Assembly: GCF_014204715.1 (NCBI RefSeq)
Contig: NZ_JACHLY010000001.1
Coordinates: 3,866,501-3,930,500, forward strand
Direction: 5' to 3'
DNA length: 64,000 bases
From: Streptomonospora salina
Lineage (GTDB): Bacteria > Actinomycetota > Actinomycetes > Streptosporangiales > Streptosporangiaceae
Shown: positions 34,036 to 41,745 of the stretch, piece after piece
Layout of the letters: every line of letters starts with the position of its first letter
Numbering within the stretch: the stretch's first letter is position 1
Made by a program: the position numbers and the translations under genes
Notes under the pieces: model-generated
Told to the model about the DNA's origin: nothing
Seen by the model: only the letters and a program-made list of their open reading frames with translations
Databases searched by the model: none

Positions 34036-34656
34036 ATGGCACGTCCCAGAACGTTCGACGAGACGGCGGTGGTCGCGGCGGCCCGTGACCGGTTCTGGTC
34101 CTCGGGCTACGCCGGCACCGGCATGAGCGACCTGATGGACGCGACCGGGCTGAGCAAGGCGAGCCTGTACACCATCTTCGGCAACAAGCACGCGCTCTAC
34201 ATGCGGGCGTTCGCCGACTACTGCAGCGGAACCCTCGACGCGATCGAGGCCGAGCTCGACGTGCCCGACGATGAGGCCGCGGGCAGGTTGTGCCGCCTCA
34301 TCGAGCGTCTCGCCGACAGCCCCAGCGGTTCAGGCGGGGAACAACCGCCGCCCACGGCCTGCTTCCTGGCCAAGGCGCCCGCCGAGCTCGCTGCCCAGGA
34401 TCCCGAGGTCGCGCACGCCGCGCGGCAGACCTACGGCAGGTTCGAAGAGATCCTGGTGCGCGGCGTCGCGGCCGCTCAGCGGGCCGGCGCGGTGCCGGAT
34501 TCCCACGACGCCCGCTCCATGGCGCGCCACGTCCTGGTTGCCCTGCGCGGGATCGAGGCCCTCACCTCGGCCGGCGTCGAGCACACCGTGGTCGCCGATG
34601 CTGCCGCCAGCCTCATCGAGACCGTGTTCCGAGACGCCGCACCACGAAATCGTTGA
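34036..34656 (+). CDS. TetR-family regulator (transposon cargo)
   Basis: The 206-residue protein begins MARPRTFDETAVVAAARDRFWSSGYAGTGMSDLMDATGLSKASLYTIFGNKHALY, written here in parts as the HTH of the AcrR/TetR class, followed by a mainly helical ligand domain. GAGAGG precedes the ATG at 34036; MRGMARP from 34027 is an alternative. It should control the divergent SDR through the palindrome at 33968-33991. Confidence 0.9.
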   Translation: MARPRTFDETAVVAAARDRFWSSGYAGTGMSDLMDATGLSKASLYTIFGNKHALYMRAFADYCSGTLDAIEAELDVPDDEAAGRLCRLIERLADSPSGSGGEQPPPTACFLAKAPAELAAQDPEVAHAARQTYGRFEEILVRGVAAAQRAGAVPDSHDARSMARHVLVALRGIEALTSAGVEHTVVADAAASLIETVFRDAAPRNR

Positions 34657-34839
34657 GCCTCGACAGCGGACCACGTCCGCCCGGTCGATCGACTGACGCT
34701 GGTGGTTCACTTCCCCGGCTCGACGAGCGCACGCTCGCCGTCCTCGGCCCGCGCGTCACTCCCGAGGTCGTGGCCCGGCTGTGCACAAGAAGCGAGGGCC
34801 ACGACGTCCGGGCGCGCCGAAGGAGCCGTCGGCGGCGAT
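34657..34839. other. Non-coding right end of the transposon
   Basis: These 183 bp separate TetR from the right inverted repeat. A plus-strand fragment reading LDERTLAVLGPRVTPEVVARL in one frame looks protein-like and may be a scrap of a lost gene. No intact gene was seen. Confidence 0.35.
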
Positions 34840-34882
34840 GACCCGCTAACGCCACTGGCCGTTCGGTTGCCGCTCAAGCCCC
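34840..34882 (-). repeat. Right terminal inverted repeat of the Tn3-family element
   Basis: Read on the minus strand it starts GGGGCTTGAGCGGCAACCG and matches the left end at 41 of 43 bases. It is followed by the second target copy GCGCC at 34883-34887. Confidence 0.9.
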
Positions 34883-34992
34883 GCGCCCCGGGTCGACGTG
34901 CGGGCGGCGCGGATCCGGAGGTCGGCGATCGGCCCTGACGGGCGGCCCGACCCGGATTCCGGCGGTGCCGTAGCGGTCGGCGGCGGGTGTGC

Positions 34993-35856
34993 TCAGATCC
35001 GGCCGACCCCTCCGAACAGGTAGACCTCGTTCGGGGCGCCGGCGCCGGAGTGTTCCGGGCGCCAGAGGGAGCAGGAGACCACGCCCGGCTCCAGCAGTGC
35101 GGTGCCGTCGAAGAAGCGCTCGATCTGCTCGCGGCTGCGTGCGGTGATCGGCGTGCCGCCGCGTTCGTTCATCTCGCGCATGACGTCCAGCATCGGCTCG
35201 CCGTGGACCTCGGCCGTAGAGTGGGTCAGGGCGAGGTAGCTGCCCGCGGGCAGGGCGCGCACGAGCCGGGCGACGGCCCCGTAGGCCGCGGCGTCGTCCA
35301 TGATGTGGTTGACCACGCCCAGCAGGATCAGCCCGACGGGCGCCGCGAAATCCAGGGTTTCGGCGCTTCTGTCCAGGACGGTGCGGGTGTCGCGCAGGTC
35401 GGCGCGGAAGTAGTCGGTCGCGCCTTCGGGCGTGCTGGTCAGCAGCGCCTGGGCTTGCACCTCCACCAGGGGGTCGTTGTCGACGTAGGCGACCCGGCTC
35501 TCGGGTGCCAGCCGCTGGGCCACCTCGTGGGTGTTGTCCGCGGTGGGCAGACCGGTGCCCACGTCCAGGAACTGGCGGATGCCCGCATCGACCACGAGGT
35601 GGTGCACCACGCGCTTCAGGAACGCCCGCTCGGCGCGCGCCCCTTCGGCGATGTCGGGAAGCCGCTTCAGCACCTCGTCCCCGGCGACGCGGTCGGCGGC
35701 GTAGTTGTCGTCGCCGCCCAGCCAGTAGTTCCACACGCGCGCCGAATGCGGCACCGACAGGTCCACGGGCGGGCGCGGGGCCTCGCCGGACGCGCCGGAA
35801 CCGCCGGGGGCGCCGGGGGCGCCGGGTGTTCCGGGGCCGGGGTCGTGTTCGCTCAT
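34993..35856 (-). CDS. DUF574-family SAM-dependent methyltransferase, second paralogue
   Basis: The 287-residue protein has a Gly/Pro/Ala-rich head of about 30 residues, then PHSARVWNYWLGGDDNYAADRVAGDEV, the SAM motif FLDVGTGLPTADNTHEVAQ, VAYVDNDPLV, LILLGVVNHIMDD and SYLALTHSTAE. GGGAGG precedes the ATG at 35856. It is clearly related to the protein at 21228-22061 and stands alone. The substrate is unknown. Confidence 0.88.
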   Translation of the reverse strand: MSEHDPGPGTPGAPGAPGGSGASGEAPRPPVDLSVPHSARVWNYWLGGDDNYAADRVAGDEVLKRLPDIAEGARAERAFLKRVVHHLVVDAGIRQFLDVGTGLPTADNTHEVAQRLAPESRVAYVDNDPLVEVQAQALLTSTPEGATDYFRADLRDTRTVLDRSAETLDFAAPVGLILLGVVNHIMDDAAAYGAVARLVRALPAGSYLALTHSTAEVHGEPMLDVMREMNERGGTPITARSREQIERFFDGTALLEPGVVSCSLWRPEHSGAGAPNEVYLFGGVGRI

Positions 35857-35881
35857 TCGTGCCTCCCTCAGCGGTGTTCGT

Positions 35882-35906
35882 GTGCGTATCGTAATCGTGT
35901 ACGCAC
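35882..35906. promoter_or_regulatory. Inverted repeat upstream of the methyltransferase
   Basis: GTGCGTA (35882-35888) and TACGCAC (35900-35906) form a 7-bp inverted repeat with an 11-base AT-richer spacer, just upstream of the methyltransferase ribosome site. It could be an operator or part of the promoter. Confidence 0.4.
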
Positions 35907-35972
35907 GGGATATGCCCGCATGGGCGCCACGAACGCGGGGGCGCCGCCCTTCGGCACAGGCGGCCGTCGGGG

Positions 35973-36761
35973 TCAGGCGCGATCCCGCAGGTTCTGCAGG
36001 AGGTCGCGGCCGGCGGTGCTGACCAGTGGGGCCACGCCCAGGTCGGTGAGCATGTCGGTGGCGGCCTGCATCTCGTCGGCGCGGCGGGCGGCGTGCACGC
36101 GGCTCCCCTCGACCAGGCGCTGCACGGTGCCGGCGTCGGCGCGGTTCAGCTCGTCGGCGATGTTGTCGCGCAGCCAGTCCTCGCAGCCGGCCGCGCGTCC
36201 GGCCTCCAGGGCTTCGACCACGGCCGCCGCCAGGCCTTTGAAGAAGACGCTGCGCAGCAGCTTGCGTTCGGCGGCCGACCCGGACGGCGCGTCCATCGCC
36301 TCGACGCCGGCGCCCAGCGCGCCCATCAGCTCGGCGTAGCTGGCGGCGCCCGGACCGGAGGCGAGCATCGGGGTGTGCAGGCCGCGCCCCGGTACCGGGC
36401 TCATCAGGGAGACGTCGGCGAAGGTGATCCCGGCCGCGGCGGCGGTCTCGCCCAGGTGGCGCTTGAGCTGGGGCGACGCGGTGTTCAGGTCGGCCCACAC
36501 GGTGCCGGGGCCGGTTCCGGCCAGGCCGGCCTCCAGCGCCTCCGGGGCGGCCTTGGAGCTGTTGACGCTGAGTACGAGGTCGCAGCCGGATGCGGCCGCG
36601 GCTTCGCCGGGAAGGTCGGCGACGCCGTCCGGAGCGCTGCGGGCCGGGTCGTAGCCCTGCACCCGCGCTCCCGCGTCGCGCAGGTCGGCGGCGATCAGCC
36701 CGCCCGCCTCTCCCAGGCCCAGCACGGCGATCCGGACACTCGGCACTTGCTCACCGCTCAC
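35973..36761 (-). CDS. NAD(P)-binding 6PGDH-like oxidoreductase with DUF1932 domain
   Basis: The 262-residue protein has an N-terminal Rossmann fold (IAVLGLGEAGGLIAADL, then GYDPARSAP) and a beta-hydroxyacid dehydrogenase-like middle (VWADLNTASPQLKRHL; SLMSPVPGRGLHTPMLASG), followed by a helical DUF1932 domain starting near GSAAERKLLRSVFFKGL. Its reaction is unknown; relatives often lie in aromatic-acid catabolic loci. It is divergent from a GntR gene and shares an operator with it, which links it to the catabolic operon downstream. Confidence 0.82.
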   Translation of the reverse strand: MSGEQVPSVRIAVLGLGEAGGLIAADLRDAGARVQGYDPARSAPDGVADLPGEAAAASGCDLVLSVNSSKAAPEALEAGLAGTGPGTVWADLNTASPQLKRHLGETAAAAGITFADVSLMSPVPGRGLHTPMLASGPGAASYAELMGALGAGVEAMDAPSGSAAERKLLRSVFFKGLAAAVVEALEAGRAAGCEDWLRDNIADELNRADAGTVQRLVEGSRVHAARRADEMQAATDMLTDLGVAPLVSTAGRDLLQNLRDRA

Positions 36762-36813
36762 GTTCAGCTCCCCATCGTCGTGGATCGGACGGGTCTACAC
36801 TAATGTGACGACG

Positions 36814-36829
36814 AAATTGGCGACAATAT
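36814..36829. promoter_or_regulatory. Candidate GntR operator in the divergent promoter
   Basis: AAATTGGCGACAATAT shares 12 of 16 bases with the perfect palindrome at 37722-37737 and both keep the outer ATTG...ACAAT halves. An overlapping symmetric GGC-n2-CAATATTG-n2-GCC is also present at 36819-36836. The site lies between the DUF1932 and GntR genes. Confidence 0.5.
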
Positions 36830-36878
36830 TGCCGCCGGGCTCCCGGGGGTCGGCGGAGCACAGGGGAAGCGAGGGAAC

Positions 36879-37577
36879 GTGGCTACCAACCGCGGAGATT
36901 CGGGCTCGCGGAGTACGGCGAAGACGCAGGGGGGTTCGGGGGGCTCCGTCGCCGCGGCGATCCGCGAGGCCATCACCGACGGCGAGTTCGCCCCCGAGCA
37001 GCGGCTGGTCGAGGCCGACCTGTCCGCTCGGTTCGCGACCAGTCGCAGCGCGGTGCGCGCGGCGCTGCTGCAGCTCACCGAGGAAGGGCTCGTCGAGCGC
37101 GAGCAGAACCGCGGTGCGCGGGTGCGCGCGGTCTCGCTGGAAGAGGCAGTGGAGATCAGCGAGGTGCGCATGATGCTGGAAGGGCTGTGCGCCGCCAAGG
37201 CCGCCGAGCGGATCGACGACGAGCAGGCCGCCGAGCTGCGCGAGATCGGCGGGCGGATGGAGCGCCTGGTCGGCGAGGGCGACGTGCTGGGCTACTCCGA
37301 AGCCAACCAGTTGCTGCACCGCCGGATCCGCGAGCTCAGCGGGCAGCAGGCCGCGGGAGCCGTGTTGGAGCGGCTGCGCGCCCAGAACGTGCGCCACCAG
37401 TTCCGGCTGTCCCTGCAGCCCGGCCGGCCCACCACCTCGCTGCCCGAGCATCTGGCGATCATCGCGGCCATCAGCGGCCACGATTCCGAGGGCGCCGAGC
37501 GCGCCATGCGCGCCCACCTGAGTAGCGTCATCGACGCGCTCAAAGAGGCCACGTCGGTGAGCAACCTGCGGGTGTAG
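36879..37577 (+). CDS. GntR-family regulator, FCD subfamily
   Basis: The 232-residue regulator has a winged helix (IREAITDGEFAPEQRLVEADLSARFATSRSAVRAALLQLTEEGLV) and an all-helical FCD ligand domain (VRMMLEGLCAAKAAERI; HRRIRELSG; EHLAIIAAISGHDSEGAERAMRAHL). FCD regulators commonly respond to organic acids and bind metals. It probably represses the DUF1932 gene and the operon starting at 37772, both of which have a matching ATTG-n4-CAAT-type site. Confidence 0.9.
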   Translation: MATNRGDSGSRSTAKTQGGSGGSVAAAIREAITDGEFAPEQRLVEADLSARFATSRSAVRAALLQLTEEGLVEREQNRGARVRAVSLEEAVEISEVRMMLEGLCAAKAAERIDDEQAAELREIGGRMERLVGEGDVLGYSEANQLLHRRIRELSGQQAAGAVLERLRAQNVRHQFRLSLQPGRPTTSLPEHLAIIAAISGHDSEGAERAMRAHLSSVIDALKEATSVSNLRV

Positions 37578-37721
37578 GCCCGCGGCCCGGTCCGTCGGCG
37601 CGGTCGGCGCGCCCCGCTGCAGGGGGTGCGCCGGCCGCGCATTCGTGTATCGGGCGGCGGTCGGCGGCGGCGCCGCGACCAGGGGAGATCCACGTCTCGT
37701 GAGCCTTGACACATGTCATCA

Positions 37722-37737
37722 AAATTGTTAACAATTT
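37722..37737. promoter_or_regulatory. GntR operator of the catabolic operon
   Basis: AAATTGTTAACAATTT is a perfect 16-bp palindrome, containing TTGTTAACAA, close to the TNGTNNACNA form known for FCD-type GntR proteins. It lies 34 bases before the DUF6282 ATG in an unusually AT-rich patch and matches the site at 36814-36829. Confidence 0.65.
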
Positions 37738-37771
37738 CTTCAGGCATTATGTCGACACGATTTGAGGCGGT

Positions 37772-38740
37772 ATGACGGAGCATCCGACGCCCTCTCCTCG
37801 GGCGCGGGAACTGGTCGAGGGGGCCTACGACACCCACATCCACGTCGCACCCGACGTGATGCGGCGGCGGATCGACGACCTCTCCCTGGCGCCCCGCTTC
37901 GCCGCGGCCGGCCTCGCCGGATTCGTGCTGAAGTCGCACTACGCCCCCACGGCCGAGCGGGCCGCAGTGGTCAACGCGGCCGTGCCCGAATGCCGCGCCG
38001 TCGGCGCCATCACGCTCAACGGCTCGGTCGGCGGGCTCAACCCCATCGCCGTCGACATCGCCGGCCGCGGCGGTGCCCAGGTCGTGTGGCTGCCCACCGT
38101 CGACAGCTCCAACCAGCGCGCCTGCACCGCGGCCATGCCCGAAGGCGCCACGCCACCGATGTGGGCGCAGCTGCAGGACGAACTGCGTGCCGACGGCATG
38201 GCCGCCGACCCCGTCGAGGCCCTCGACGAGCACGGCGAGGTCCGCGCCGTCACCCGCCAAGTGCTGCGGGTCGTCGCCAAACACGACATGACCCTGGCGA
38301 CCGGCCACCTCAGCACCGCCGAGATCGACGTCGTCGCCCGCGCCGCCCTCGACGAAGGCGTGCGGCGCGTCGTGGTCACCCACCCCGAGTTCACCTCCCA
38401 GCAGGTGGCCGCCGAACGCCAACGGCGGCTCGCGGAACAGGGCGTCCTGCTGGAGCGCTGCTTCACCACCCCCTACACCGGCAAGGTCGAGTGGCGCACC
38501 TGGGTGGACAACATCCGGGCCGCGGGCCCGGAGAACTCCGTGCTCTCCAGCGACCTCGGCCAACCCTTCAATCCCCCCGTCGAGGACGGTCTGGCGATCC
38601 TGGCCGACCGCCTGCTCGCCGAGGGCTTCACCGAATCCGAGATCCGCACCATGGCGGTGGCCAACTCCCGCTGGCTGGCCGGTGCCGAAACCGAGCGGGC
38701 CGGTGCCGCCACCGCCGCCGCCCAGGAGGGAATCCGATGA
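37772..38740 (+). CDS. DUF6282-family metal-dependent hydrolase-like protein
   Basis: The 322-residue protein looks like an amidohydrolase-type barrel: an early YDTHIHVAPDV (HxH metal motif), FVLKSHYAPT with a lysine and histidine, ATGHLST, VVTHPEF and SSDLGQP near the end, where an Asp ligand is expected. The family has no firm reaction. As first gene of an operon with a GalB-type hydratase and an RraA-like aldolase, it may open a lactone or similar ring upstream of them. It overlaps the next gene by ATGA. Confidence 0.8.
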   Translation: MTEHPTPSPRARELVEGAYDTHIHVAPDVMRRRIDDLSLAPRFAAAGLAGFVLKSHYAPTAERAAVVNAAVPECRAVGAITLNGSVGGLNPIAVDIAGRGGAQVVWLPTVDSSNQRACTAAMPEGATPPMWAQLQDELRADGMAADPVEALDEHGEVRAVTRQVLRVVAKHDMTLATGHLSTAEIDVVARAALDEGVRRVVVTHPEFTSQQVAAERQRRLAEQGVLLERCFTTPYTGKVEWRTWVDNIRAAGPENSVLSSDLGQPFNPPVEDGLAILADRLLAEGFTESEIRTMAVANSRWLAGAETERAGAATAAAQEGIR

Positions 38741-39453
38741 GCAACCGCCGCATGATGGTCGTCGGCGCCCACAGTGCCGACTTCGTCTGGCGCGCCGCCG
38801 GCGCGGTCGCCTGCCACACCGCCGCGGGAGGCGAGGCCGTCGTGGTCGCGCTGTCCTACGGCGAACGCGGGGAATCCGGGAAGCTGTGGGAAGAGCCCGG
38901 CCAGACCGAGGACAACGTCAAGCGCATCCGCCATGCCGAGGCGGAGAAGGCCGCAGGTGCGGTCGGCGCCCGGTTCGAAGCCCTCGACCTGGGCGACTAC
39001 CCGCTGGAACCGGGCAAGGAGGCGATCGACCGCCTCGCCGAGATGATGCGCGGCTTCGCGCCGAACGTGGTGCTCACCCACCCCGAGAAGGACCCGTTCA
39101 ACCCCGACCACCCCGCCGCCCACGCCGCGGTGGCCAAAGCCCGGCTGCTCACCTCGGGCGCCGGGGTGGCCAGCGGGTTCCGCACCGCGCCCCCGTCGGA
39201 GTTCCTCGTCTTCGAGCCGCACCAGCCCGAATTGTGCGGGTTCGTCCCCACGGTCTACGTCGACATCAGCGCCGTCTTCGAGCAGAAGGTCGAAGCGATG
39301 TCGGCCATGCAGGCCCAGCAGTACCTGCAGGACTACTACCGCCAGCGCGCCGACCAGCGCGGCAACCACGCCCGCAAGGTCACCGGCGACTCCGGCATCC
39401 GCCAGGCCGAGGCCTTCCACCGGCTGCTGCCCAACGTGGTGGGTGCGCTGTGA
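38737..39453 (+). CDS. galB: PIG-L/LmbE-fold hydratase, GalB-like (4-oxalomesaconate hydratase)
   Basis: The 238-residue protein belongs to the PIG-L metalloenzyme fold, with metal ligands His12 and Asp15 in GAHSADFVWRAAGAV and a later DHPAAH motif. The segments GAHSADFVWR, SYGERGESGKLWEE and LGDYPL are, from memory of the family, characteristic of Pseudomonas GalB, which hydrates 4-oxalomesaconate in gallate breakdown, and unlike sugar deacetylases. AGGAGGG precedes the ATG. It directly precedes an HMG/CHA-type aldolase, the next pathway step, which supports the assignment. Confidence 0.75.
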   Translation: MSNRRMMVVGAHSADFVWRAAGAVACHTAAGGEAVVVALSYGERGESGKLWEEPGQTEDNVKRIRHAEAEKAAGAVGARFEALDLGDYPLEPGKEAIDRLAEMMRGFAPNVVLTHPEKDPFNPDHPAAHAAVAKARLLTSGAGVASGFRTAPPSEFLVFEPHQPELCGFVPTVYVDISAVFEQKVEAMSAMQAQQYLQDYYRQRADQRGNHARKVTGDSGIRQAEAFHRLLPNVVGAL

Positions 39454-40100
39454 GCGGGCCGGCCGACGAGCCCGTGCGGGAGCTGACCGAGGCGGGCGTG
39501 GCCACCGTCTACGAGGCGGCCGGGCGCGCGGGCCTGATCGACCTCGACCTGGAGCCCCTGCTGCCCGGAACACGCGTGGGCGGGCCCGCCCGCATCGCGC
39601 TGTGCGGCCAGGACGACAACCGCGCCGTGCACGAGGCCGTGGCCTACCTCCGGCCCGGCGAGATCCTGGTACTGACCATGCCCCACCCCCGCCCGGTGGC
39701 CCTGTTCGGCGACCTTCTCGCCACCCAGGCCAAACGACGGGGCGCGGCCGGCGTGCTGGTCGACGCCTCGGTGCGCGACGCCGCCGACCTGCGGGAGATG
39801 GGCCTGCCGGTGTGGGCGCGCTGGCGGCGGGTCCGCGGCGCCACCAAGGACGTCCGCGGCACCGTCGACACACCCGTGGAGCTCGGCGGCACCACCGTGG
39901 CGCCGGGCGACGTGGTGCTGCTCGACGACGACGGCGCCGCAGCCGTGCCGGCCGACCGTGTCGCGGCCACCGCCGAGGCGGTCCGCGCGCGCATCGCCAA
40001 GGAGGACGGCCTGCGGGAGCGCTGGCGCTCGGGCGAACTCAGTTACGACGCCTACGGCCTGCGGGCCGAGGACGAGACGGCGGGCAGGGTGCGAACATGA
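39450..40100 (+). CDS. RraA-like class II aldolase (HMG/CHA aldolase type)
   Basis: The 216-residue protein has the RraA/HMG aldolase fold: TEAGVATVYEAAGRAG, then GDLLATQAKRRGAAGVLVDASVRDAADL containing Arg109 and Asp110, the pair that binds substrate and metal in 4-hydroxy-4-methyl/4-carboxy-4-hydroxy-2-oxoadipate aldolases. It would split the GalB product into oxaloacetate and pyruvate. Its GTG overlaps the upstream stop and its stop overlaps the ABC ATPase start. The RNase E inhibitor RraA itself is unlikely, given the actinomycete host and neighbours. Confidence 0.78.
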   Translation: MSGPADEPVRELTEAGVATVYEAAGRAGLIDLDLEPLLPGTRVGGPARIALCGQDDNRAVHEAVAYLRPGEILVLTMPHPRPVALFGDLLATQAKRRGAAGVLVDASVRDAADLREMGLPVWARWRRVRGATKDVRGTVDTPVELGGTTVAPGDVVLLDDDGAAAVPADRVAATAEAVRARIAKEDGLRERWRSGELSYDAYGLRAEDETAGRVRT

Positions 40101-40861
40101 GCACGCTACTGGACGTACAGGGGCTGACGAAGCAGTTCGTCAAGGACGACACCGGCATCGTCGCCCTCCGCGACTTCGATCTTCAGGTGGACCAGGGCAG
40201 CTTCGTCACCGTTCTGGGGCGCAGCGGATGCGGCAAATCCACCGCCCTCAACCTGCTGTCCGGGCTGATCCGGCCCACGTCGGGAACCGTGGCCTACCGC
40301 GGCGATCCCGTCACCGGCCCCCGCACCGAAATCAGCTACCTCACCCAGAGCGACACGCTGATGCCCTGGCGGGACGTGCGCCGCAACGTCGAGATGCCGA
40401 TGGAGATCGGCGGCGTCGGCGTCCAAGAGCGGCGCGGACGCGCCGTGGAACTGATCGAGCGCGTGGGACTGACCGGATTCGAGCGCCACTACCCCCGCGA
40501 GCTGTCCGGCGGCATGCGGCGCCGGGTCAGCCTCGCCCGGATGCTGGCCGGCGACCCCGAGACGCTCCTGATGGACGAGCCGTTCGGGGCCTTGGACGCC
40601 CAGCTGCGCATGGACCTGCAGGCCGAGCTGCTGCGGCTGTGGCACGACGGCGGCCAGACCGTGGTGTTCGTGACCCACGACATCGAGGAGGCCCTGCTGC
40701 TCGGCGACCGCATCGTGGTGCTGGGCCTGCGCGGGCGCTGCATCCTCGACCGCGAACTCGACCTGCCCCGCCCGCGCGACCCCGACGACCTGCGTGTGGA
40801 TCCGGACTTCGTCGCGCTGCACCGGGAGATGACCGAAGCCCTGCGCGAGGGGGCGAGATGA
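40097..40861 (+). CDS. NitT/TauT-type ABC transporter ATPase
   Basis: The 254-residue ATPase has Walker A GRSGCGKST (residues 41-49), a Q-loop YLTQSDTLMPW, signature LSGGMRRR, Walker B LLMDEPFGALD and the switch His in VTHDIEEAL. These match the SsuB/TauB/NrtD class, which imports sulfonates, nitrate or carboxylates. It overlaps both neighbours by ATGA. Confidence 0.92.
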   Translation: MSTLLDVQGLTKQFVKDDTGIVALRDFDLQVDQGSFVTVLGRSGCGKSTALNLLSGLIRPTSGTVAYRGDPVTGPRTEISYLTQSDTLMPWRDVRRNVEMPMEIGGVGVQERRGRAVELIERVGLTGFERHYPRELSGGMRRRVSLARMLAGDPETLLMDEPFGALDAQLRMDLQAELLRLWHDGGQTVVFVTHDIEEALLLGDRIVVLGLRGRCILDRELDLPRPRDPDDLRVDPDFVALHREMTEALREGAR

Positions 40862-41745
40862 GCGCCATGACCGAATCCCACAAGACCGACCCGCCGGAAA
40901 CCGGATCAGCGGCGACCGGCGCCGACTCCGACACCCGGCCCGGAACCGTGGCCCTCCAGCGCACCTGGTGGGAGCGCAACGGCCGCACCACGTCCGTCTG
41001 GGCCGCCCGGCTGCTGCTGATCACCGGCATCGTCGCGGTCTGGCAACTGGCCGCCGGCACCGTGTTCGATCCCAGCTTCACCAGCCGGCCCAGCGACATC
41101 TGGGGCCGCCTGGTCGACTGGAACGCCGACGGCACCCTGTGGATGCACTCCTGGATCACCCTGCAGGAGATCGTCTACGGCTACGCGCTCGGCTCGGCCG
41201 GGGGCGCGGTGCTCGGCTTCGCGCTGGCCACCCTGCCGACCGTCTACCGGGTGCTGGACCCCTTCGTCATGGCGCTGTACTCCATCCCGAAGGTGGCGCT
41301 GGCACCGCTGTTCATCGTCTGGTTCGGCATCGAGATGGACATGAAGATCCTGCTGGCCGCGGTCACCGTGTTCTTCCTCGTCTTCTTGAACACCGCCGCC
41401 GGCGTGCGCGAAGTCGACCGCGGCCTCATCGACGCGGTGCGGCTGATGGGCGGCGGGCGCCGCGACATCGCCCTCAAGGTGATGCTGCCCGCGTCCATGA
41501 CCGGGATGCTCACCGGACTCAAGGTGGCGATCCCCTACGCGCTGATCGGGGCCGTGATCGGCGAGCTCGTGGCCTCCAACCGGGGGCTGGGCTACCTGAT
41601 CAGCAACTCCGCGGCCACGTTCGACACCGCCGGCGTGTTCGCCACGCTCGTGGTGCTCAGCGTGATCGCGGCGATCCTCAACTTCCTCGTCGGACTCGTC
41701 GACCACCGCGTGAGCCGGTGGAAACCAGCGGAGGCCCAAGCATGA
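40858..41745 (+). CDS. NitT/TauT-type ABC transporter permease
   Basis: The 295-residue protein has a soluble head of about 40 residues and six membrane helices. It carries the EAA-type loop GVREVDRGLIDAVRLMGGGRRDIALKVMLPASMTGMLTGL in pieces typical of SsuC/TauC. YSIPKVALAPLFIVWFGI is also a family hallmark. It overlaps the ATPase and binding-protein genes by 4 bases each. Confidence 0.92.
   Translation: MSAMTESHKTDPPETGSAATGADSDTRPGTVALQRTWWERNGRTTSVWAARLLLITGIVAVWQLAAGTVFDPSFTSRPSDIWGRLVDWNADGTLWMHSWITLQEIVYGYALGSAGGAVLGFALATLPTVYRVLDPFVMALYSIPKVALAPLFIVWFGIEMDMKILLAAVTVFFLVFLNTAAGVREVDRGLIDAVRLMGGGRRDIALKVMLPASMTGMLTGLKVAIPYALIGAVIGELVASNRGLGYLISNSAATFDTAGVFATLVVLSVIAAILNFLVGLVDHRVSRWKPAEAQA

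Larger units (their letters stand above)
32437..34882. mobile_element. Non-autonomous Tn3-family element with SDR/TetR cargo
   Basis: The element is 2,446 bp. It begins GGGGCTTGAG and ends with the inverse; the terminal repeats (32437-32479 and 34840-34882) match at 41 of 43 positions. Directly outside both ends is GCGCC (32432-32436 and 34883-34887), a 5-bp target duplication typical of Tn3. Inside are a broken transposase/resolvase frame, a third partial inverted-repeat copy, a short-chain dehydrogenase and a TetR regulator. It cannot move without a transposase supplied in trans. Confidence 0.88.

Noticed and set aside
34657-34839. A further cargo gene at the right end of the transposon
   Set aside because: Only a short protein-like scrap without start or ribosome site is present.
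38737-39453. Sugar or mycothiol-pathway deacetylase (MshB-like)
   Set aside because: The PIG-L fold is shared, but the HSADFVWR and GERGESxKLW segments and the operon partners fit GalB better.
39450-40100. RNase E inhibitor RraA or demethylmenaquinone methyltransferase
   Set aside because: These are common misannotations of the fold. The Arg-Asp pair and GalB-type neighbour favour an aldolase.
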